NCBI GenBank assembly: GCA_036507955.1
Contig: DATCIH010000071.1
Location: forward strand, 1 to 53,158
Direction: 5' to 3'
Source of the DNA: DATCIH01 sp036507955
Lineage (GTDB): Bacteria > Bacillota > Clostridia > Clostridiales > Clostridiaceae
Length of the DNA stretch: 53,158 bases
Positions 16,988 to 25,679 of this stretch are shown here, in pieces. Position 1 is the stretch's first letter. Every line of letters begins with the position of its first letter. The translations under genes were made by a program, and so were the position numbers. The notes beneath the pieces are model-generated. The model saw only the letters and a program-made list of their open reading frames with translations, was not told the origin of the DNA and did no database searches.

Positions 16988-17394
16988 AACATAATTATTT
17001 TATTCTTATGAAGAATATATAGAATAAAAGCTAGTATTAAAAACCAAATAACAATTATTATCCCTGCGCCAACCAAGTTTATAGTTTTCCCTTCTTTGGA
17101 AGTATTTTCAGTCTGTTTTCGGCACTCCTCCATTATATCCTTTGGTATAAGCCTTATTGCAAAGGCAATACCTATAGGAAGCAATATCAAATCGTCAAGA
17201 TATCCAAAAATAGGAATAAAGTCTGGTATTAAATCTATAGGACTTAAAGCATATCCCACAACTAAAATCACTACTAATTTTGCATACCAAGGCACATCTC
17301 TCCTCTTTGAAACTAAATACAAGGCTTTAACTTCCTTCTTTAATTTTCTAATCTTATCTTTGAACTTCTCAATAACTATTTTAGATCCCCCCAA
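16984..17394 (-). CDS. YkvA/DUF1232 membrane protein
   Basis: The 136-residue protein carries the DUF1232 signature VGYALSPIDLIPDFIPIFGY, then LDDLILLPIGI, at about residues 45-75. A basic N-terminal helix precedes it and a second hydrophobic segment near the C-terminus anchors it. The function of the family is unknown. The start is TTG, with AGGA 5 nt upstream. The 3' end touches the end of the GGDEF pseudogene on the other strand. Confidence 0.82.
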   Translation of the reverse strand: MGGSKIVIEKFKDKIRKLKKEVKALYLVSKRRDVPWYAKLVVILVVGYALSPIDLIPDFIPIFGYLDDLILLPIGIAFAIRLIPKDIMEECRKQTENTSKEGKTINLVGAGIIIVIWFLILAFILYILHKNKIIMF

Positions 17395-17624
17395 TATAAT
17401 CCTACCACTTGTCAGACTAATCTTAACCCTCTTGCCATCTTAACATTTTTCTTAAAATATTTAAAGTTAAATAGAGACTGTAATCCTACTTTCTATACCC
17501 CTCTTCGATTCTTTCACCCATAAAGATTGGAATGATTAATTGTTTAGTTACAGCTCCTACCCCCTAAAAATCCTCCAATCAATCGTAATAATTAGTATGT
17601 GCTAATAAACAAAAGGAGGATGTT

Positions 17625-17948
17625 ATGAAAAAAGTAATTTTATTAACACTCTTAATTGCTTCACTTATTTTTTATGGTTGTCAAAGTAAGAGCAGCATAA
17701 CTAGCAGTCAAGTTAAATCTAAAGTGCAACCTAATACAGTTACCTCTACTCCACCTAAAGCTACTAAGGAGGATGTAACATCTGATATCCCAAATATCAC
17801 TCAGAAAAGTACAGAATCTATAACACAACCAAATCCTATTGAAAAAGAGCTGGCTAATAACAAATTGGACACAACTATTAATAGTATAAATAGCTCTTTA
17901 GATACACTTGATGATGTACAAGATATTAATTTAAATTCAGTAAAATAA
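17625..17948 (+). CDS. Small Ser/Thr-rich lipoprotein
   Basis: The 107-residue protein has a lipoprotein signal (MKKVILLTLLIASLIFYGC, Cys 19) and a disordered Ser/Thr/Lys/Pro-rich mature part, ending in a short Asn/Asp/Leu-rich helix (KLDTTINSINSSLDTLDDVQ). I recognise no domain. AAAGGAGG lies 7 nt upstream. The next gene starts 15 nt after the stop, so the two form an operon of exported proteins. Confidence 0.7.
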   Translation: MKKVILLTLLIASLIFYGCQSKSSITSSQVKSKVQPNTVTSTPPKATKEDVTSDIPNITQKSTESITQPNPIEKELANNKLDTTINSINSSLDTLDDVQDINLNSVK

Positions 17949-17963
17949 CAGGAGGAAAAGATT

Positions 17964-18677
17964 ATGAATAAAAAAAAGATTATAGCACTAGCATTAACAG
18001 CTATTTTACTTATGCCTACAGTTACATTTGCTAAAGGAAACCCAGTAGATGCAGGTAAATCAAAAGAAAGGGTAACAGTTCAATCTAAGACTTTCACTGC
18101 TTCCAAAGTTAGTGACAAAATTAATGTGAATGATAAAGCTAAAGATAATGATAAAGTTAAGGATAATAACATAGATAAAGCTAAAGTTAAAGAACCAGTT
18201 AATGTGGCATTAACAGCTGAAAAAAAAGCTCAGCTAGAAGCCTTCAAAGTAGCTTTAAATGCTAAACATATTACAATGACTACATTAAGAACAGAAACAC
18301 TCGCCCTTAAAAAAGAAATCAGGGCTAAGGCAGACAATTTAAGAGCAATAAGTAAAGATATTAAAGCTGGGAAAAAAGTACTTACAGCAGAACAGCTTAC
18401 TCAACTGCTTGCTCTTTCAGATATAATTAAGCAGGACAGTGTTAACTTAAAAGCAACCGGATGTATAAATGCAAAAGTCGCTGAAACCCAAGACAAGGTT
18501 AATAAAAGAGACTTTTCAAATGCACTTACTTCTTTAGATAAGGTAATTGCTAATCTACAGGCTAGATTAGTTTCTCTTAATAAATTAAATGTTGATTTAG
18601 ATGCTGCTCTAGCAATAACTAATCTTGCAACAGCACCAACTACTCCCGTAGTCACTGATGGGACAACTAGTAAATAA
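17964..18677 (+). CDS. Exported helical protein
   Basis: The 237-residue protein has a classical signal peptide (KKKIIALALTAILLMPTVTFA, cleaved near residue 23). A charged repeat-like linker follows (DKAKDNDKVKDNNIDKAKVK), then a long alpha-helical, coiled-coil-like domain (KKAQLEAFKVALNAKHITMT and onward) and a Thr-rich tail. Helical periplasmic chaperones such as Spy look similar in outline, but I see no motif that would justify that name. AGGAGGAAAAG precedes the ATG. A strong terminator follows. Confidence 0.7.
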   Translation: MNKKKIIALALTAILLMPTVTFAKGNPVDAGKSKERVTVQSKTFTASKVSDKINVNDKAKDNDKVKDNNIDKAKVKEPVNVALTAEKKAQLEAFKVALNAKHITMTTLRTETLALKKEIRAKADNLRAISKDIKAGKKVLTAEQLTQLLALSDIIKQDSVNLKATGCINAKVAETQDKVNKRDFSNALTSLDKVIANLQARLVSLNKLNVDLDAALAITNLATAPTTPVVTDGTTSK

Positions 18678-18694
18678 AAAATATAATAACTTAT

Positions 18695-18728
18695 GAGTGC
18701 AAAATCGCAATGATTTTGCACTCTTTTT
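18695..18728 (+). terminator. Intrinsic terminator of the exported-protein operon
   Basis: GAGTGCAAAATC (18695-18706) pairs perfectly with GATTTTGCACTC (18712-18723) and is followed by TTTTT. Confidence 0.9.
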
Positions 18729-18734
18729 AATTTC

Positions 18735-18991
18735 CTATTTATTTTTCAAATTTGTATTTTGACTGGCAGGCTGTCCTCCCAACCCTATTGTTGAATGGAA
18801 ATGGTATTCATCGCTATTTTCTGTGTCCCATGAATGTTCATTAAAATATTTATAGATTGTATTATGCAATTTTCTTAATTCATTATTTTCTTTAATGTCC
18901 ATCAATATAACACCAAAGCCTTCTTCTTCATCACCAAATATTTTTAAAGACCTAAAGTAATATGCTGTGGAACCCTATCAGCTATAAACAT
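18735..18991 (-). pseudogene. 2'-5' RNA ligase-like (LigT/YjcG type) remnant
   Basis: On the minus strand MFIADRVPQHITLGL runs into a stop; the frame then changes to YYFRSLKIFGDEEEGFGVIL, then MDIKENNELRKLHNTIYKYF, then SDEYHFHSTIGLGGQ. HITLGL and HFHSTIGLG look like the two HxT/S motifs of the 2H phosphoesterase fold, in the expected order. The distance between them is too short and the frame is broken. This fills the gap 18729-19096. Confidence 0.5.
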
Positions 18992-19039
18992 GCTCACTTA
19001 TAAAACCTCCAATTCAAATTAATTATTTTCAAATTAATG

Positions 19040-19067
19040 TTTACTACCCACTTAAAATTAGTATAAT
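19040..19067 (+). promoter_or_regulatory. Candidate sigma-A promoter for the sigI operon
   Basis: TTTACT (19040-19045) and TATAAT (19062-19067) are 16 nt apart, 29 nt before the start codon. The -10 is perfect. A SigI-type autoregulatory promoter was not identified. Confidence 0.45.
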
Positions 19068-19096
19068 GTACGTATTAAGAATATAGGGGTGATCCC

Positions 19097-19780
19097 ATGA
19101 CTAAAGAACCACTTCTAATCAGTAACAGAAATAATTTCATAGAAGATAATAAAACATTTATATATAAATGTGCTAGTAAGGTATGTAGTAGAAAATTAGA
19201 TTGGCTTAACGATGATGAACTGAGTTTAGCTCTAATAGCTTTCAATACAGCCTGTGATACCTATAACAAAGATAAAGGAAACTTTTATAGTTATGCAAAG
19301 GTATTGATGAAGAATGCAATAATTGATTCTTTCAGAAAAAGTAAGGCAAGCCTTTATATGAATTTCAATGAAGAAACAGAGCTTATTAATTATATTGATA
19401 ATAAAGAAGCCTTGTCTAAATTTGAAATTGAAGAGGAGACTAAAAGGAAAGCTGAAGAAATATCAGTATTTAAAAAGGAAATGTCTCAATACAAGCTAAG
19501 TTTAGAGGATCTAATTGATGGTTCTCCTTCTCATGTAGATACAAGAAGCACGCTACTTAATATTGCTTTCAAATGTTCTAAAGAAGATACTTTGCTTAAC
19601 TATATAAAAACCAAAAAAAATCTTCCATTAAAGCAAATTATTTTACTAACAAACACAAAAAGAAGGGTACTAGAAAAATGGAGAAAATACCTTCTAGCTT
19701 TAATATTGATACTATCCAGTGAAGATTATAACTATATAAAATCGTACTTTAATATAAAGGTAGGTAAAGGAAATGAATAA
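19097..19780 (+). CDS. sigI: RNA polymerase sigma factor SigI
   Basis: The 227-residue protein has the SigI layout. The N-terminal region-2 part includes FIYKCASKVCSRKLDWLNDD, then ELSLALIAFNTACDTYNKDK, then GNFYSYAKVLMKNAIIDSFR. The SigI-specific C-terminal region includes NLPLKQIILLTNTKRRVLEK, then WRKYLLALILILSSEDYNYI. SigI factors respond to heat or polysaccharide signals through the adjacent anti-sigma RsgI. The stop overlaps the rsgI start by 8 nt. The promoter candidate is at 19040-19067. Confidence 0.9.
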   Translation: MTKEPLLISNRNNFIEDNKTFIYKCASKVCSRKLDWLNDDELSLALIAFNTACDTYNKDKGNFYSYAKVLMKNAIIDSFRKSKASLYMNFNEETELINYIDNKEALSKFEIEEETKRKAEEISVFKKEMSQYKLSLEDLIDGSPSHVDTRSTLLNIAFKCSKEDTLLNYIKTKKNLPLKQIILLTNTKRRVLEKWRKYLLALILILSSEDYNYIKSYFNIKVGKGNE

Positions 19781-20723
19781 AACCGGTTTAGTCTTAAAAG
19801 TATCAACAAATTATATAACCTTAGTTACAGACACTGGGGAATTCGTTAGGGTGGCGGCTTTAAAAACAATGCCTGAAATTGGTGAGACCTTCACCGGTAC
19901 TGTAAGAAGAAAAGTTAGCTATCAACCCTTTTTAAAATATGCAGTTGCTCTATTGCTTATTTTCTCAACTTCTGCTGTAACCTACGCCTATTATACTCCA
20001 GTAACCAGCATAGACGTAAGCATCCATCCTTCTGTAGGCACAATAAAGCTTAAAGCAAATGTCTTTAGCAAAGTACTATTGGCCTCCCCTACTAATAAGG
20101 ATGGAATTAGTTTACTAAAAGATGTACAATTAAAAAATATAAACGTTGATGCTGCTTTAACCATAATTGTAGAAAAAGCTAAGAAAGATAACATTATAAA
20201 TAATGACTATATTAACTCTGGTAAATCTATTGAAGTTAAGATATCCACAAATGATACTGAAAAGATCATAAGTCTTGATAAATTTAATAGTTATGTTTCT
20301 GAAAATAAAATAAATACTACTATCGATAACAATGGAAAGATAAATAATGAAAAGTTCGTAGAAGCACCTAAAGATACTAAGGAAGGAACTTCAACAATTA
20401 AGGAAAATAATACTAAGGTACCGGAATCCTCTAATAAAAATGCTACCAAGCAACCGGAACCTTCTAATAAAAATACTACCAAGCAACCGGAACCCTCTAA
20501 TAAAAATGCTACGGTGAATGATACAAATAAAACAAATAAAGATAGTTTTACTAAGCCCTTAATCGATGGCAATACTAAACTCAATGGGTTTAGTAATAAA
20601 AACACATCTAATACGGACAAAACGAAGAAGAAAACTATTGAATCTGAAACAAAGAAAAATTATCAAAACAATAAAACAACGAACCACGGAACATATTTCA
20701 ATAAAAGTACAAACTCAAGGTAA
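19773..20723 (+). CDS. rsgI: Anti-sigma factor RsgI
   Basis: The 316-residue protein has the RsgI N-terminal SigI-binding domain (1-50: NKTGLVLKVSTNYITLVTDT), one membrane span (about 53-74) and the external RsgI juxtamembrane domain (about 75-200: SIDVSIHPSVGTIKLKANVF). A low-complexity Asn/Lys/Thr tail follows. The tail has three near-identical units of the type SNKNATKQPEP (about residues 217-245). Many RsgI proteins of cellulolytic clostridia end in a carbohydrate-binding module; this one has none, so its ligand is unclear. The ATG overlaps the sigI stop (ATGAATAA). A perfect terminator follows. Confidence 0.88.
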   Translation: MNKTGLVLKVSTNYITLVTDTGEFVRVAALKTMPEIGETFTGTVRRKVSYQPFLKYAVALLLIFSTSAVTYAYYTPVTSIDVSIHPSVGTIKLKANVFSKVLLASPTNKDGISLLKDVQLKNINVDAALTIIVEKAKKDNIINNDYINSGKSIEVKISTNDTEKIISLDKFNSYVSENKINTTIDNNGKINNEKFVEAPKDTKEGTSTIKENNTKVPESSNKNATKQPEPSNKNTTKQPEPSNKNATVNDTNKTNKDSFTKPLIDGNTKLNGFSNKNTSNTDKTKKKTIESETKKNYQNNKTTNHGTYFNKSTNSR

Positions 20724-20770
20724 AAAAACGGTATAAATCATTGATATCCAATGATTTATACCGTTTTTTT
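20722..20770. terminator. Bidirectional terminator between rsgI and the oxidoreductase operon
   Basis: A 22-bp arm (20722-20743), AAAAAAACGGTATAAATC followed by ATTG, is matched by its complement at 20749-20770. T-runs occur in both directions. It ends both rsgI and the operon read from the right. Confidence 0.92.
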
Positions 20771-21785
20771 ATGTAGCTATTCTTACAAACTCTTTCACTT
20801 TATTAGATTTATAGATTGCATTGAACAATTTTACTACCTTTATTCCCTGTTTACCGTCTATATCAAAGTCTTTTCCATCAAGTAGCTTATTGTAGAAATC
20901 ATTTATTAGTACCTTGTGACCGCAGCCCCAATAAGCTTTCTCTCCGGTAGCTTTATCCGCATCGGTAAAATATTCTATTTCACCATTATCATATTTGATG
21001 GTCAAATCCTCTTCAAGCCTAATCTTTGCCTTCTCACATACCAACTCAATTCTTACAGGAGCATCTATGCAATAGCAGTTTGTAGCATAGAATAAAGCAT
21101 TAGCGCCACTTCTGAATATTATTGTTGCTTCGGCAGTGTCTTCCACTTCTATGACATCTTTCAGCATACGGGTATCCACTGTGGCTTTAATTTTTGATAC
21201 ATCCCCCATAAACCACTGGAGGAGGTCAAGGGTATGAATAGCTTGATTAATAAGCACTCCTCCCCCTTCCTGATTCCAAGTACCTCTCCAGGCTCCACTA
21301 TTATAATAGCTTTCATCCCTATGCCAAGTAACAAAGGCCATACCGCCAAGTATTTTTCCTACCTTTCCTGAATCAAGAATCTCTTTAATCTTCTGGGAGG
21401 TAGTATTAAATCTGTTTTGGAAGCATACACCTAATTGTTTCCCTGTGGATTGAGAAACTTTTATCATTTCCTCTGCATCCAAGGTAGCGATTGCCATTGG
21501 TTTCTCCGTTAGTACATGCTTACCTGCCTTCATTGCTTCTATAGCCATGGGTGCATGAAGGTAATGAGGAGTGCAGATATGTACTACATCTATATTTTCA
21601 TCCTTCAACATTTCTTTGTAATCCAAGAAGCTTTTGCAACCATATTTTCCCGCTACTTCTAAAGCTTTATCCCCATCAACATCGCATACTGCATAAAGGT
21701 TTGTTTTTTCACTTTTAACAATTGCATCTATATGCAAAGAGGATATGCTTCCACATCCAATTATTGCAGAATTTAATTTTTTCAT
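20769..21785 (-). CDS. Gfo/Idh/MocA-family oxidoreductase
   Basis: The 338-residue protein has the N-terminal Rossmann fold (SAIIGCGSISSLHIDAI), the family EKP motif (VLTEKPMAIAT, the catalytic Lys) and the C-terminal domain motif GGGVLINQAIHTLDLLQW with its active-site His. The family oxidises or reduces sugars and cyclitols with NAD(P). It is the last gene of a four-gene operon with a second oxidoreductase and two TIM-barrel sugar isomerases. That set is typical for inositol-like or 3-keto-sugar catabolism; the substrate is not determined. Confidence 0.9.
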   Translation of the reverse strand: MKKLNSAIIGCGSISSLHIDAIVKSEKTNLYAVCDVDGDKALEVAGKYGCKSFLDYKEMLKDENIDVVHICTPHYLHAPMAIEAMKAGKHVLTEKPMAIATLDAEEMIKVSQSTGKQLGVCFQNRFNTTSQKIKEILDSGKVGKILGGMAFVTWHRDESYYNSGAWRGTWNQEGGGVLINQAIHTLDLLQWFMGDVSKIKATVDTRMLKDVIEVEDTAEATIIFRSGANALFYATNCYCIDAPVRIELVCEKAKIRLEEDLTIKYDNGEIEYFTDADKATGEKAYWGCGHKVLINDFYNKLLDGKDFDIDGKQGIKVVKLFNAIYKSNKVKEFVRIAT

Positions 21786-21855
21786 TTTAATCCTTTCCTC
21801 CTTACTCTGTTTCTTAACCCAAAGATAGCTTTAAGCAGAGTGGATTATAAACTTA

Positions 21856-23040
21856 TCACTTTGAAAATGATTTCCCCATATCTGTGGATACACTCTGCTG
21901 TGCCGGTTTAACATACCTGGATGTTTTTACTAGCTCTTTTAACTTATTTTCATATTCATCTGCATCAAAAGGAACATTTACTATTCTTTCCTTGAAGGAA
22001 GAAAGCATAATTCCATTAGCTATTGTTACAGATTTAATTCCTTCGCTGCCAGGGGCTATAAGTTCTCCCCCACCGTTCAATATAACATCAATGAAATTTT
22101 CAGTTACTTTCTTATGCGGGGTGTTATTATTTGCTTCTATTGGAATTTCAGTATACCAACTCTCTACATTACCGAAGCTCTCCTTAGTTTCTTTCAAAAA
22201 CTTAAACATGGACATACGATTTCTGTAGTAAATAAGCTTATTGTTTTCATATACCATCTTTCCATTTTCTCCGATTATCTCAAGTCGGTTTGTGCCAGGG
22301 GTTTCCCCTGTAGTTACAATGAAATGGCCGATCATTCCGTTATCATGCTCAAAGTATGCAGTAACTTCATCTTCAACCTCTATATCATGGTATTTTCCTA
22401 TATGAGCGTGTCCGCTTATTTTTGAAGGTACTCCAAAAAGCCACTGGTACATATCAAGGTTATGAGGACATTGGTTAGTTAATATTCCTCCACCTTCTCC
22501 TGCCCAGGTTGCACGCCAGCCGCCGCTGTTAAAGTAAGCTTGTGACCTGAACCATGCTGTATTAATCCATGTAACTCGAGTAAGCTGGCCAAGTTCTCCG
22601 CTTTCTAGAATATCTTTTAATTTCTTGTAATGAGAATAGGTCCTTTCCATAAACATAAGCCCAAAAACTAACTTTGGATTCTTTGCTTTCGCCTTTTCAT
22701 AAGCCTCAATGGATTTCTTAGCATCATTTACATGAACTGCCAGTGGTTTTTCGCAAAGTACGTTAATACCCTGATTGAAGGCAGCTATCGTTATGGGAGT
22801 ATGATCATAATGAGGGACTGCTATGATTACTGCTTCAAGTCCAGATTTTAAGAAAAGTTCCTCGAAGCTATAATAAGCAGTAGAATTACATTCTAAAGCA
22901 TATTTATCAGCCTTTTCCTTAACAATATCACAAACCCCTACCAATTCTATATTGTTCATATCCTTTAAGTAAGCCGCATGGGCGCTTCCCATATTGCCCA
23001 GTCCTATAAGTCCTAGTTTTATTTTTCTTTGAGTGCTCAT
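21856..23040 (-). CDS. Gfo/Idh/MocA-family oxidoreductase
   Basis: The 394-residue protein has the Rossmann motif GLIGLGNMGSAHAAYL, the EKP motif LCEKPLAVHV and GGGILTNQCPHNLDMYQWLF. It is longer than its neighbour because of a C-terminal extension (SRYVKPAQQSVSTDMGKSFS). GGAGGATAATAA precedes the ATG. It lies about 70 nt upstream of the other dehydrogenase and 16 nt after the isomerase gene. The two paralogues probably perform consecutive or reverse oxidations at one sugar carbon (inference). Confidence 0.9.
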   Translation of the reverse strand: MSTQRKIKLGLIGLGNMGSAHAAYLKDMNNIELVGVCDIVKEKADKYALECNSTAYYSFEELFLKSGLEAVIIAVPHYDHTPITIAAFNQGINVLCEKPLAVHVNDAKKSIEAYEKAKAKNPKLVFGLMFMERTYSHYKKLKDILESGELGQLTRVTWINTAWFRSQAYFNSGGWRATWAGEGGGILTNQCPHNLDMYQWLFGVPSKISGHAHIGKYHDIEVEDEVTAYFEHDNGMIGHFIVTTGETPGTNRLEIIGENGKMVYENNKLIYYRNRMSMFKFLKETKESFGNVESWYTEIPIEANNNTPHKKVTENFIDVILNGGGELIAPGSEGIKSVTIANGIMLSSFKERIVNVPFDADEYENKLKELVKTSRYVKPAQQSVSTDMGKSFSK

Positions 23041-23056
23041 TTATTATCCTCCTTAT

Positions 23057-23824
23057 TTATTTACATATTTCTTTCAAAAGTATCAAAGCTTTAGTTGCAT
23101 CTACTTCAAAGCTACTAGTTGACGCCTCTATGCTTATTCGTTCCTCATAATCGATTCTTTTTAGCGCATTAAAAAAGCCAGTATAATCATCCTCTTTTAT
23201 TTCCCCGGGAAATACTCTTCCATTACTGTTAGCAATATGTATGTGTTTTAGCCATCCCTTAGTAGTATCTATATCTTCCATACATTCATTATCCCTACGC
23301 ATATGATAAAAGTCAGCTAAAAGCTTTACATTTGGATTATTTAAACCTTTTACCATTAGGAGGCCTTCCTTTATACTCTTTACCAAATTAGTTTCGGAAG
23401 CGTTTAGTGGCTCTAATACTATTGTTATTCCATATTGGGCTGCTTCCGTGCCTATGAACTCAAGTACTGCTACAAATTGATCATAGCCAGTTTTTTTGTC
23501 CCAGCCGTCCGGTAGCGACCTTTGTCCCCCACCTCCTAGTACCAAGACCTTTGTATCTATCTGTGCACTTCTATCTAATGCCTTCTTGATATAATCCTTT
23601 ATGAAGCTCTCATTTATATCAGGACCTACCACCTTTATATTAGGTGGAAAAAAGCAATTCATAGCTTCACACTTTATTGAGGAATCTTCTAGTTTTTTTA
23701 CTATCTCTCGAAATTCAATTTTCGACCTAGCAGCTACTAAATTAAGTGACCATTCTAAGTAATCAAAGCCTGATTTTTCTAGAAACTTAAGATTTTCTAG
23801 GCCTGTACAAATACCAAACCTCAT
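23057..23824 (-). CDS. Sugar phosphate isomerase/epimerase (TIM barrel)
   Basis: The 255-residue protein fits the AP-endonuclease-2/xylose-isomerase-like fold. MRFGICTGLENLKFLEKSGF opens strand 1. ITIVLEPLNASETN, VKLLADFYHMRRDNE, LKHIHIANSNGR and RISIEAS carry the expected metal ligands (Glu, Asp/His, His, Glu). The start is 23824, because AGGAAGGG lies 6-8 nt upstream; longer in-frame starts would overlap the preceding gene. Members include IolE/IolI, hydroxypyruvate isomerase and 3-keto-glycoside lyase subunits. Confidence 0.85.
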   Translation of the reverse strand: MRFGICTGLENLKFLEKSGFDYLEWSLNLVAARSKIEFREIVKKLEDSSIKCEAMNCFFPPNIKVVGPDINESFIKDYIKKALDRSAQIDTKVLVLGGGGQRSLPDGWDKKTGYDQFVAVLEFIGTEAAQYGITIVLEPLNASETNLVKSIKEGLLMVKGLNNPNVKLLADFYHMRRDNECMEDIDTTKGWLKHIHIANSNGRVFPGEIKEDDYTGFFNALKRIDYEERISIEASTSSFEVDATKALILLKEICK

Positions 23825-23837
23825 AATAACCCTTCCT

Positions 23838-24644
23838 TTAAAGTAGTTTCTTAATAAATTCCACATATATTGGCATTACAACCTCTGGCTCTTCTAAAGA
23901 AGGAACCCATTTTTTTTCCCACTCTAGTGAAAGATAGCCCTTATATCCGTATTCCTTGAGGAGATCTATATCCTTCTTAATATTCACATCTCCCTCTCCA
24001 ATCATGCAAATATGAAAACCATCCTTACCCTTCTTAGTATCCTTTACATGCACATGCTTAATATAAGCTTTAGTTTTATTGAAAAATTCTTCAATATCCT
24101 CCCCATACCTTTTATATGTATGTTCAATATCCCATAATACACCTAGGTAAGGACTGTTAACCTTCTCTAAAACTGGAATCATATAATTTAGTTCAGGAAA
24201 ATCGCCATGGGTTTCTACAAGCACCATAACATTTTTTCCTTCACCATATAAGGAAAGTTCTTTAAGTCCGCTAGCAATCCTATCCAGTGTTTCTTGTGCT
24301 TTAGCAGAATCTGGAACATTGTTTCCGAATACTCTAATATAAGGAACGCCCAGAACCGCTGCAAGATCAATATACTCCTTTCCTTCAATTATATTTGCCT
24401 GGAAGTTTTCTGCTTCATGAAAGCTACAGGAGGATCCTAAATCAGTTATTTCCAGACCCTTAAGCTTTAATTGCTCTTTTGTTCTATTTATATTTTCAGG
24501 TAAAAAAGGGATTGCTTTTGGAAGATACATTTCTCCATCAGCACCTCTTACTTCAATACCTTCAAAACCCAATCGAACCGCTTCGTCTAAAACTTTATTC
24601 CAGCTCCAGTCAGGACAAGATAACGTTGAAAATGATATTTTCAT
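23838..24644 (-). CDS. Sugar phosphate isomerase/epimerase (TIM barrel)
   Basis: The 268-residue protein is first in the operon. It has the same fold as the next gene: FSTLSCPDWSWNKVLDEAVR at strand 1, then VMVLVETHGDFPE, YLGVLWDIEHTYKRY, IKHVHVKDTKKGKDG and YLSLEWEKKW supply the metal-binding Glu, Asp/His, His and Glu. GGAGGAAATATC precedes the ATG. It is divergent from the AraC-type gene; the tandem repeats at 24719-24760 lie upstream of its promoter region. Confidence 0.85.
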   Translation of the reverse strand: MKISFSTLSCPDWSWNKVLDEAVRLGFEGIEVRGADGEMYLPKAIPFLPENINRTKEQLKLKGLEITDLGSSCSFHEAENFQANIIEGKEYIDLAAVLGVPYIRVFGNNVPDSAKAQETLDRIASGLKELSLYGEGKNVMVLVETHGDFPELNYMIPVLEKVNSPYLGVLWDIEHTYKRYGEDIEEFFNKTKAYIKHVHVKDTKKGKDGFHICMIGEGDVNIKKDIDLLKEYGYKGYLSLEWEKKWVPSLEEPEVVMPIYVEFIKKLL

Positions 24645-24718
24645 GATATTTCCTCCTTAATTATAGCTCATCTCTACTATGCTTTTACTTTATTCTAGTA
24701 TATAATAAAACCTATATC

Positions 24719-24760
24719 ATAGTTTTTATTGGCATAATTATGGTTTTTCTTGGCATTATT
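24719..24760. promoter_or_regulatory. Tandem 21-bp operator-like repeats
   Basis: Two head-to-tail copies (24719-24739 and 24740-24760) share the pattern AT-R-GTTTTT-M-TTGGCAT-W-ATT and differ at three positions. A 21-bp period is two helical turns, as AraC-family activators prefer. A TATACT -10 for the minus-strand operon is at 24697-24702, so the first copy abuts its -35 position. The likely binder is the AraC-type protein encoded next door. Confidence 0.65.
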
Positions 24761-24777
24761 AAAATGGGGGCTTCACT

Positions 24778-25608
24778 TTGAACACTATTTACTCTGAAAA
24801 TACAGATAACGACTTTATATATACTCATCTGAAGATCGAATCTCCTAAAGTAGACTTCCATTTACACGATGGATATGAAATATTCTTTTTGGTATCTGGA
24901 GATGTTAACTATTTTGTAGAGAAAAAAATATACCCTATAAAATATGGGGATTTGATTATAACCAATAACCATGAAATCCATAAGCCTTCCTTCCAATCCA
25001 AAAATATATACGAAAGGATATGCCTGGAGTTTAACCCGGAACTAATCCGTCCTTTTAGTTCTACTAGCTTTAATCTGTCAAACTGCTTTATCAACAGAGA
25101 AAATGGTGAACAAAACAAGCTGTCACTATCTCATCAACAGTTAAAAGATGTGCTAGGGTACTTTAATAAAATTCAGTCTCTCTGCGATGATACTCAGGAT
25201 GGAAATGAAATTCTAAAATTGAATACTCTGATTGAATTATTGGTATATCTAAACAGAATATTTATGAATGTACCACCTAATTATGGGATCACAAACATCC
25301 CGGGAAAGCTGATACCCATTTTGGATTTTATAGATAATAATCTTGAAGGTGACTTAAGACTTAAAGCACTTGAAAAAAAGTTCTATATTGATAGATTTTA
25401 TCTAAGTAAGCTTTTTAAAAAAAGTTTAGGCAGTAACATTCACAATTATATCATCTTTAAAAGAATCTCAAGGGCTAAAAAGTTACTTTCTGAAGGATTA
25501 AATGTTACGGATACCTGTATAAAATGTGGATTTAATGATTATTCAAACTTCTTGAAGATGTTTAAAAATACCGTTAAGGTTTCACCAGGAAAATACATAA
25601 AGAAATAA
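24778..25608 (+). CDS. AraC-family transcriptional regulator
   Basis: The 276-residue protein has an N-terminal cupin-type sensor (DFHLHDGYEIFFLVSGDVNY, then VEKKIYPIKYGDLIITNNHE) and a C-terminal pair of helix-turn-helix motifs (KALEKKFYIDRFYLSKLFKK; TDTCIKCGFNDYSNFLKMFK, then KVSPGKY). It is the probable sugar-responsive activator of the divergent operon, through the tandem repeats. The start is TTG, with GGGGG 7 nt upstream. Confidence 0.9.
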   Translation: MNTIYSENTDNDFIYTHLKIESPKVDFHLHDGYEIFFLVSGDVNYFVEKKIYPIKYGDLIITNNHEIHKPSFQSKNIYERICLEFNPELIRPFSSTSFNLSNCFINRENGEQNKLSLSHQQLKDVLGYFNKIQSLCDDTQDGNEILKLNTLIELLVYLNRIFMNVPPNYGITNIPGKLIPILDFIDNNLEGDLRLKALEKKFYIDRFYLSKLFKKSLGSNIHNYIIFKRISRAKKLLSEGLNVTDTCIKCGFNDYSNFLKMFKNTVKVSPGKYIKK

Positions 25609-25679
25609 AAAGGGCTTTGTTTCCAATGCCCGCTTAAGTCTCTAAGCTATCTTTTAATAAGCTTAATCCGATCTCTTAG

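Noticed and set aside
20421..20515. Short tandem repeats, possible CRISPR-like array
   Set aside because: The units are in-frame amino-acid repeats (SNKNATKQPEP) of the RsgI tail, without unique spacers.
20291..20620. Minus-strand open frame encoding repeated hydrophobic FLLEGSGCLV-like units
   Set aside because: It is the antisense of the rsgI low-complexity repeats and lacks its own start signals.
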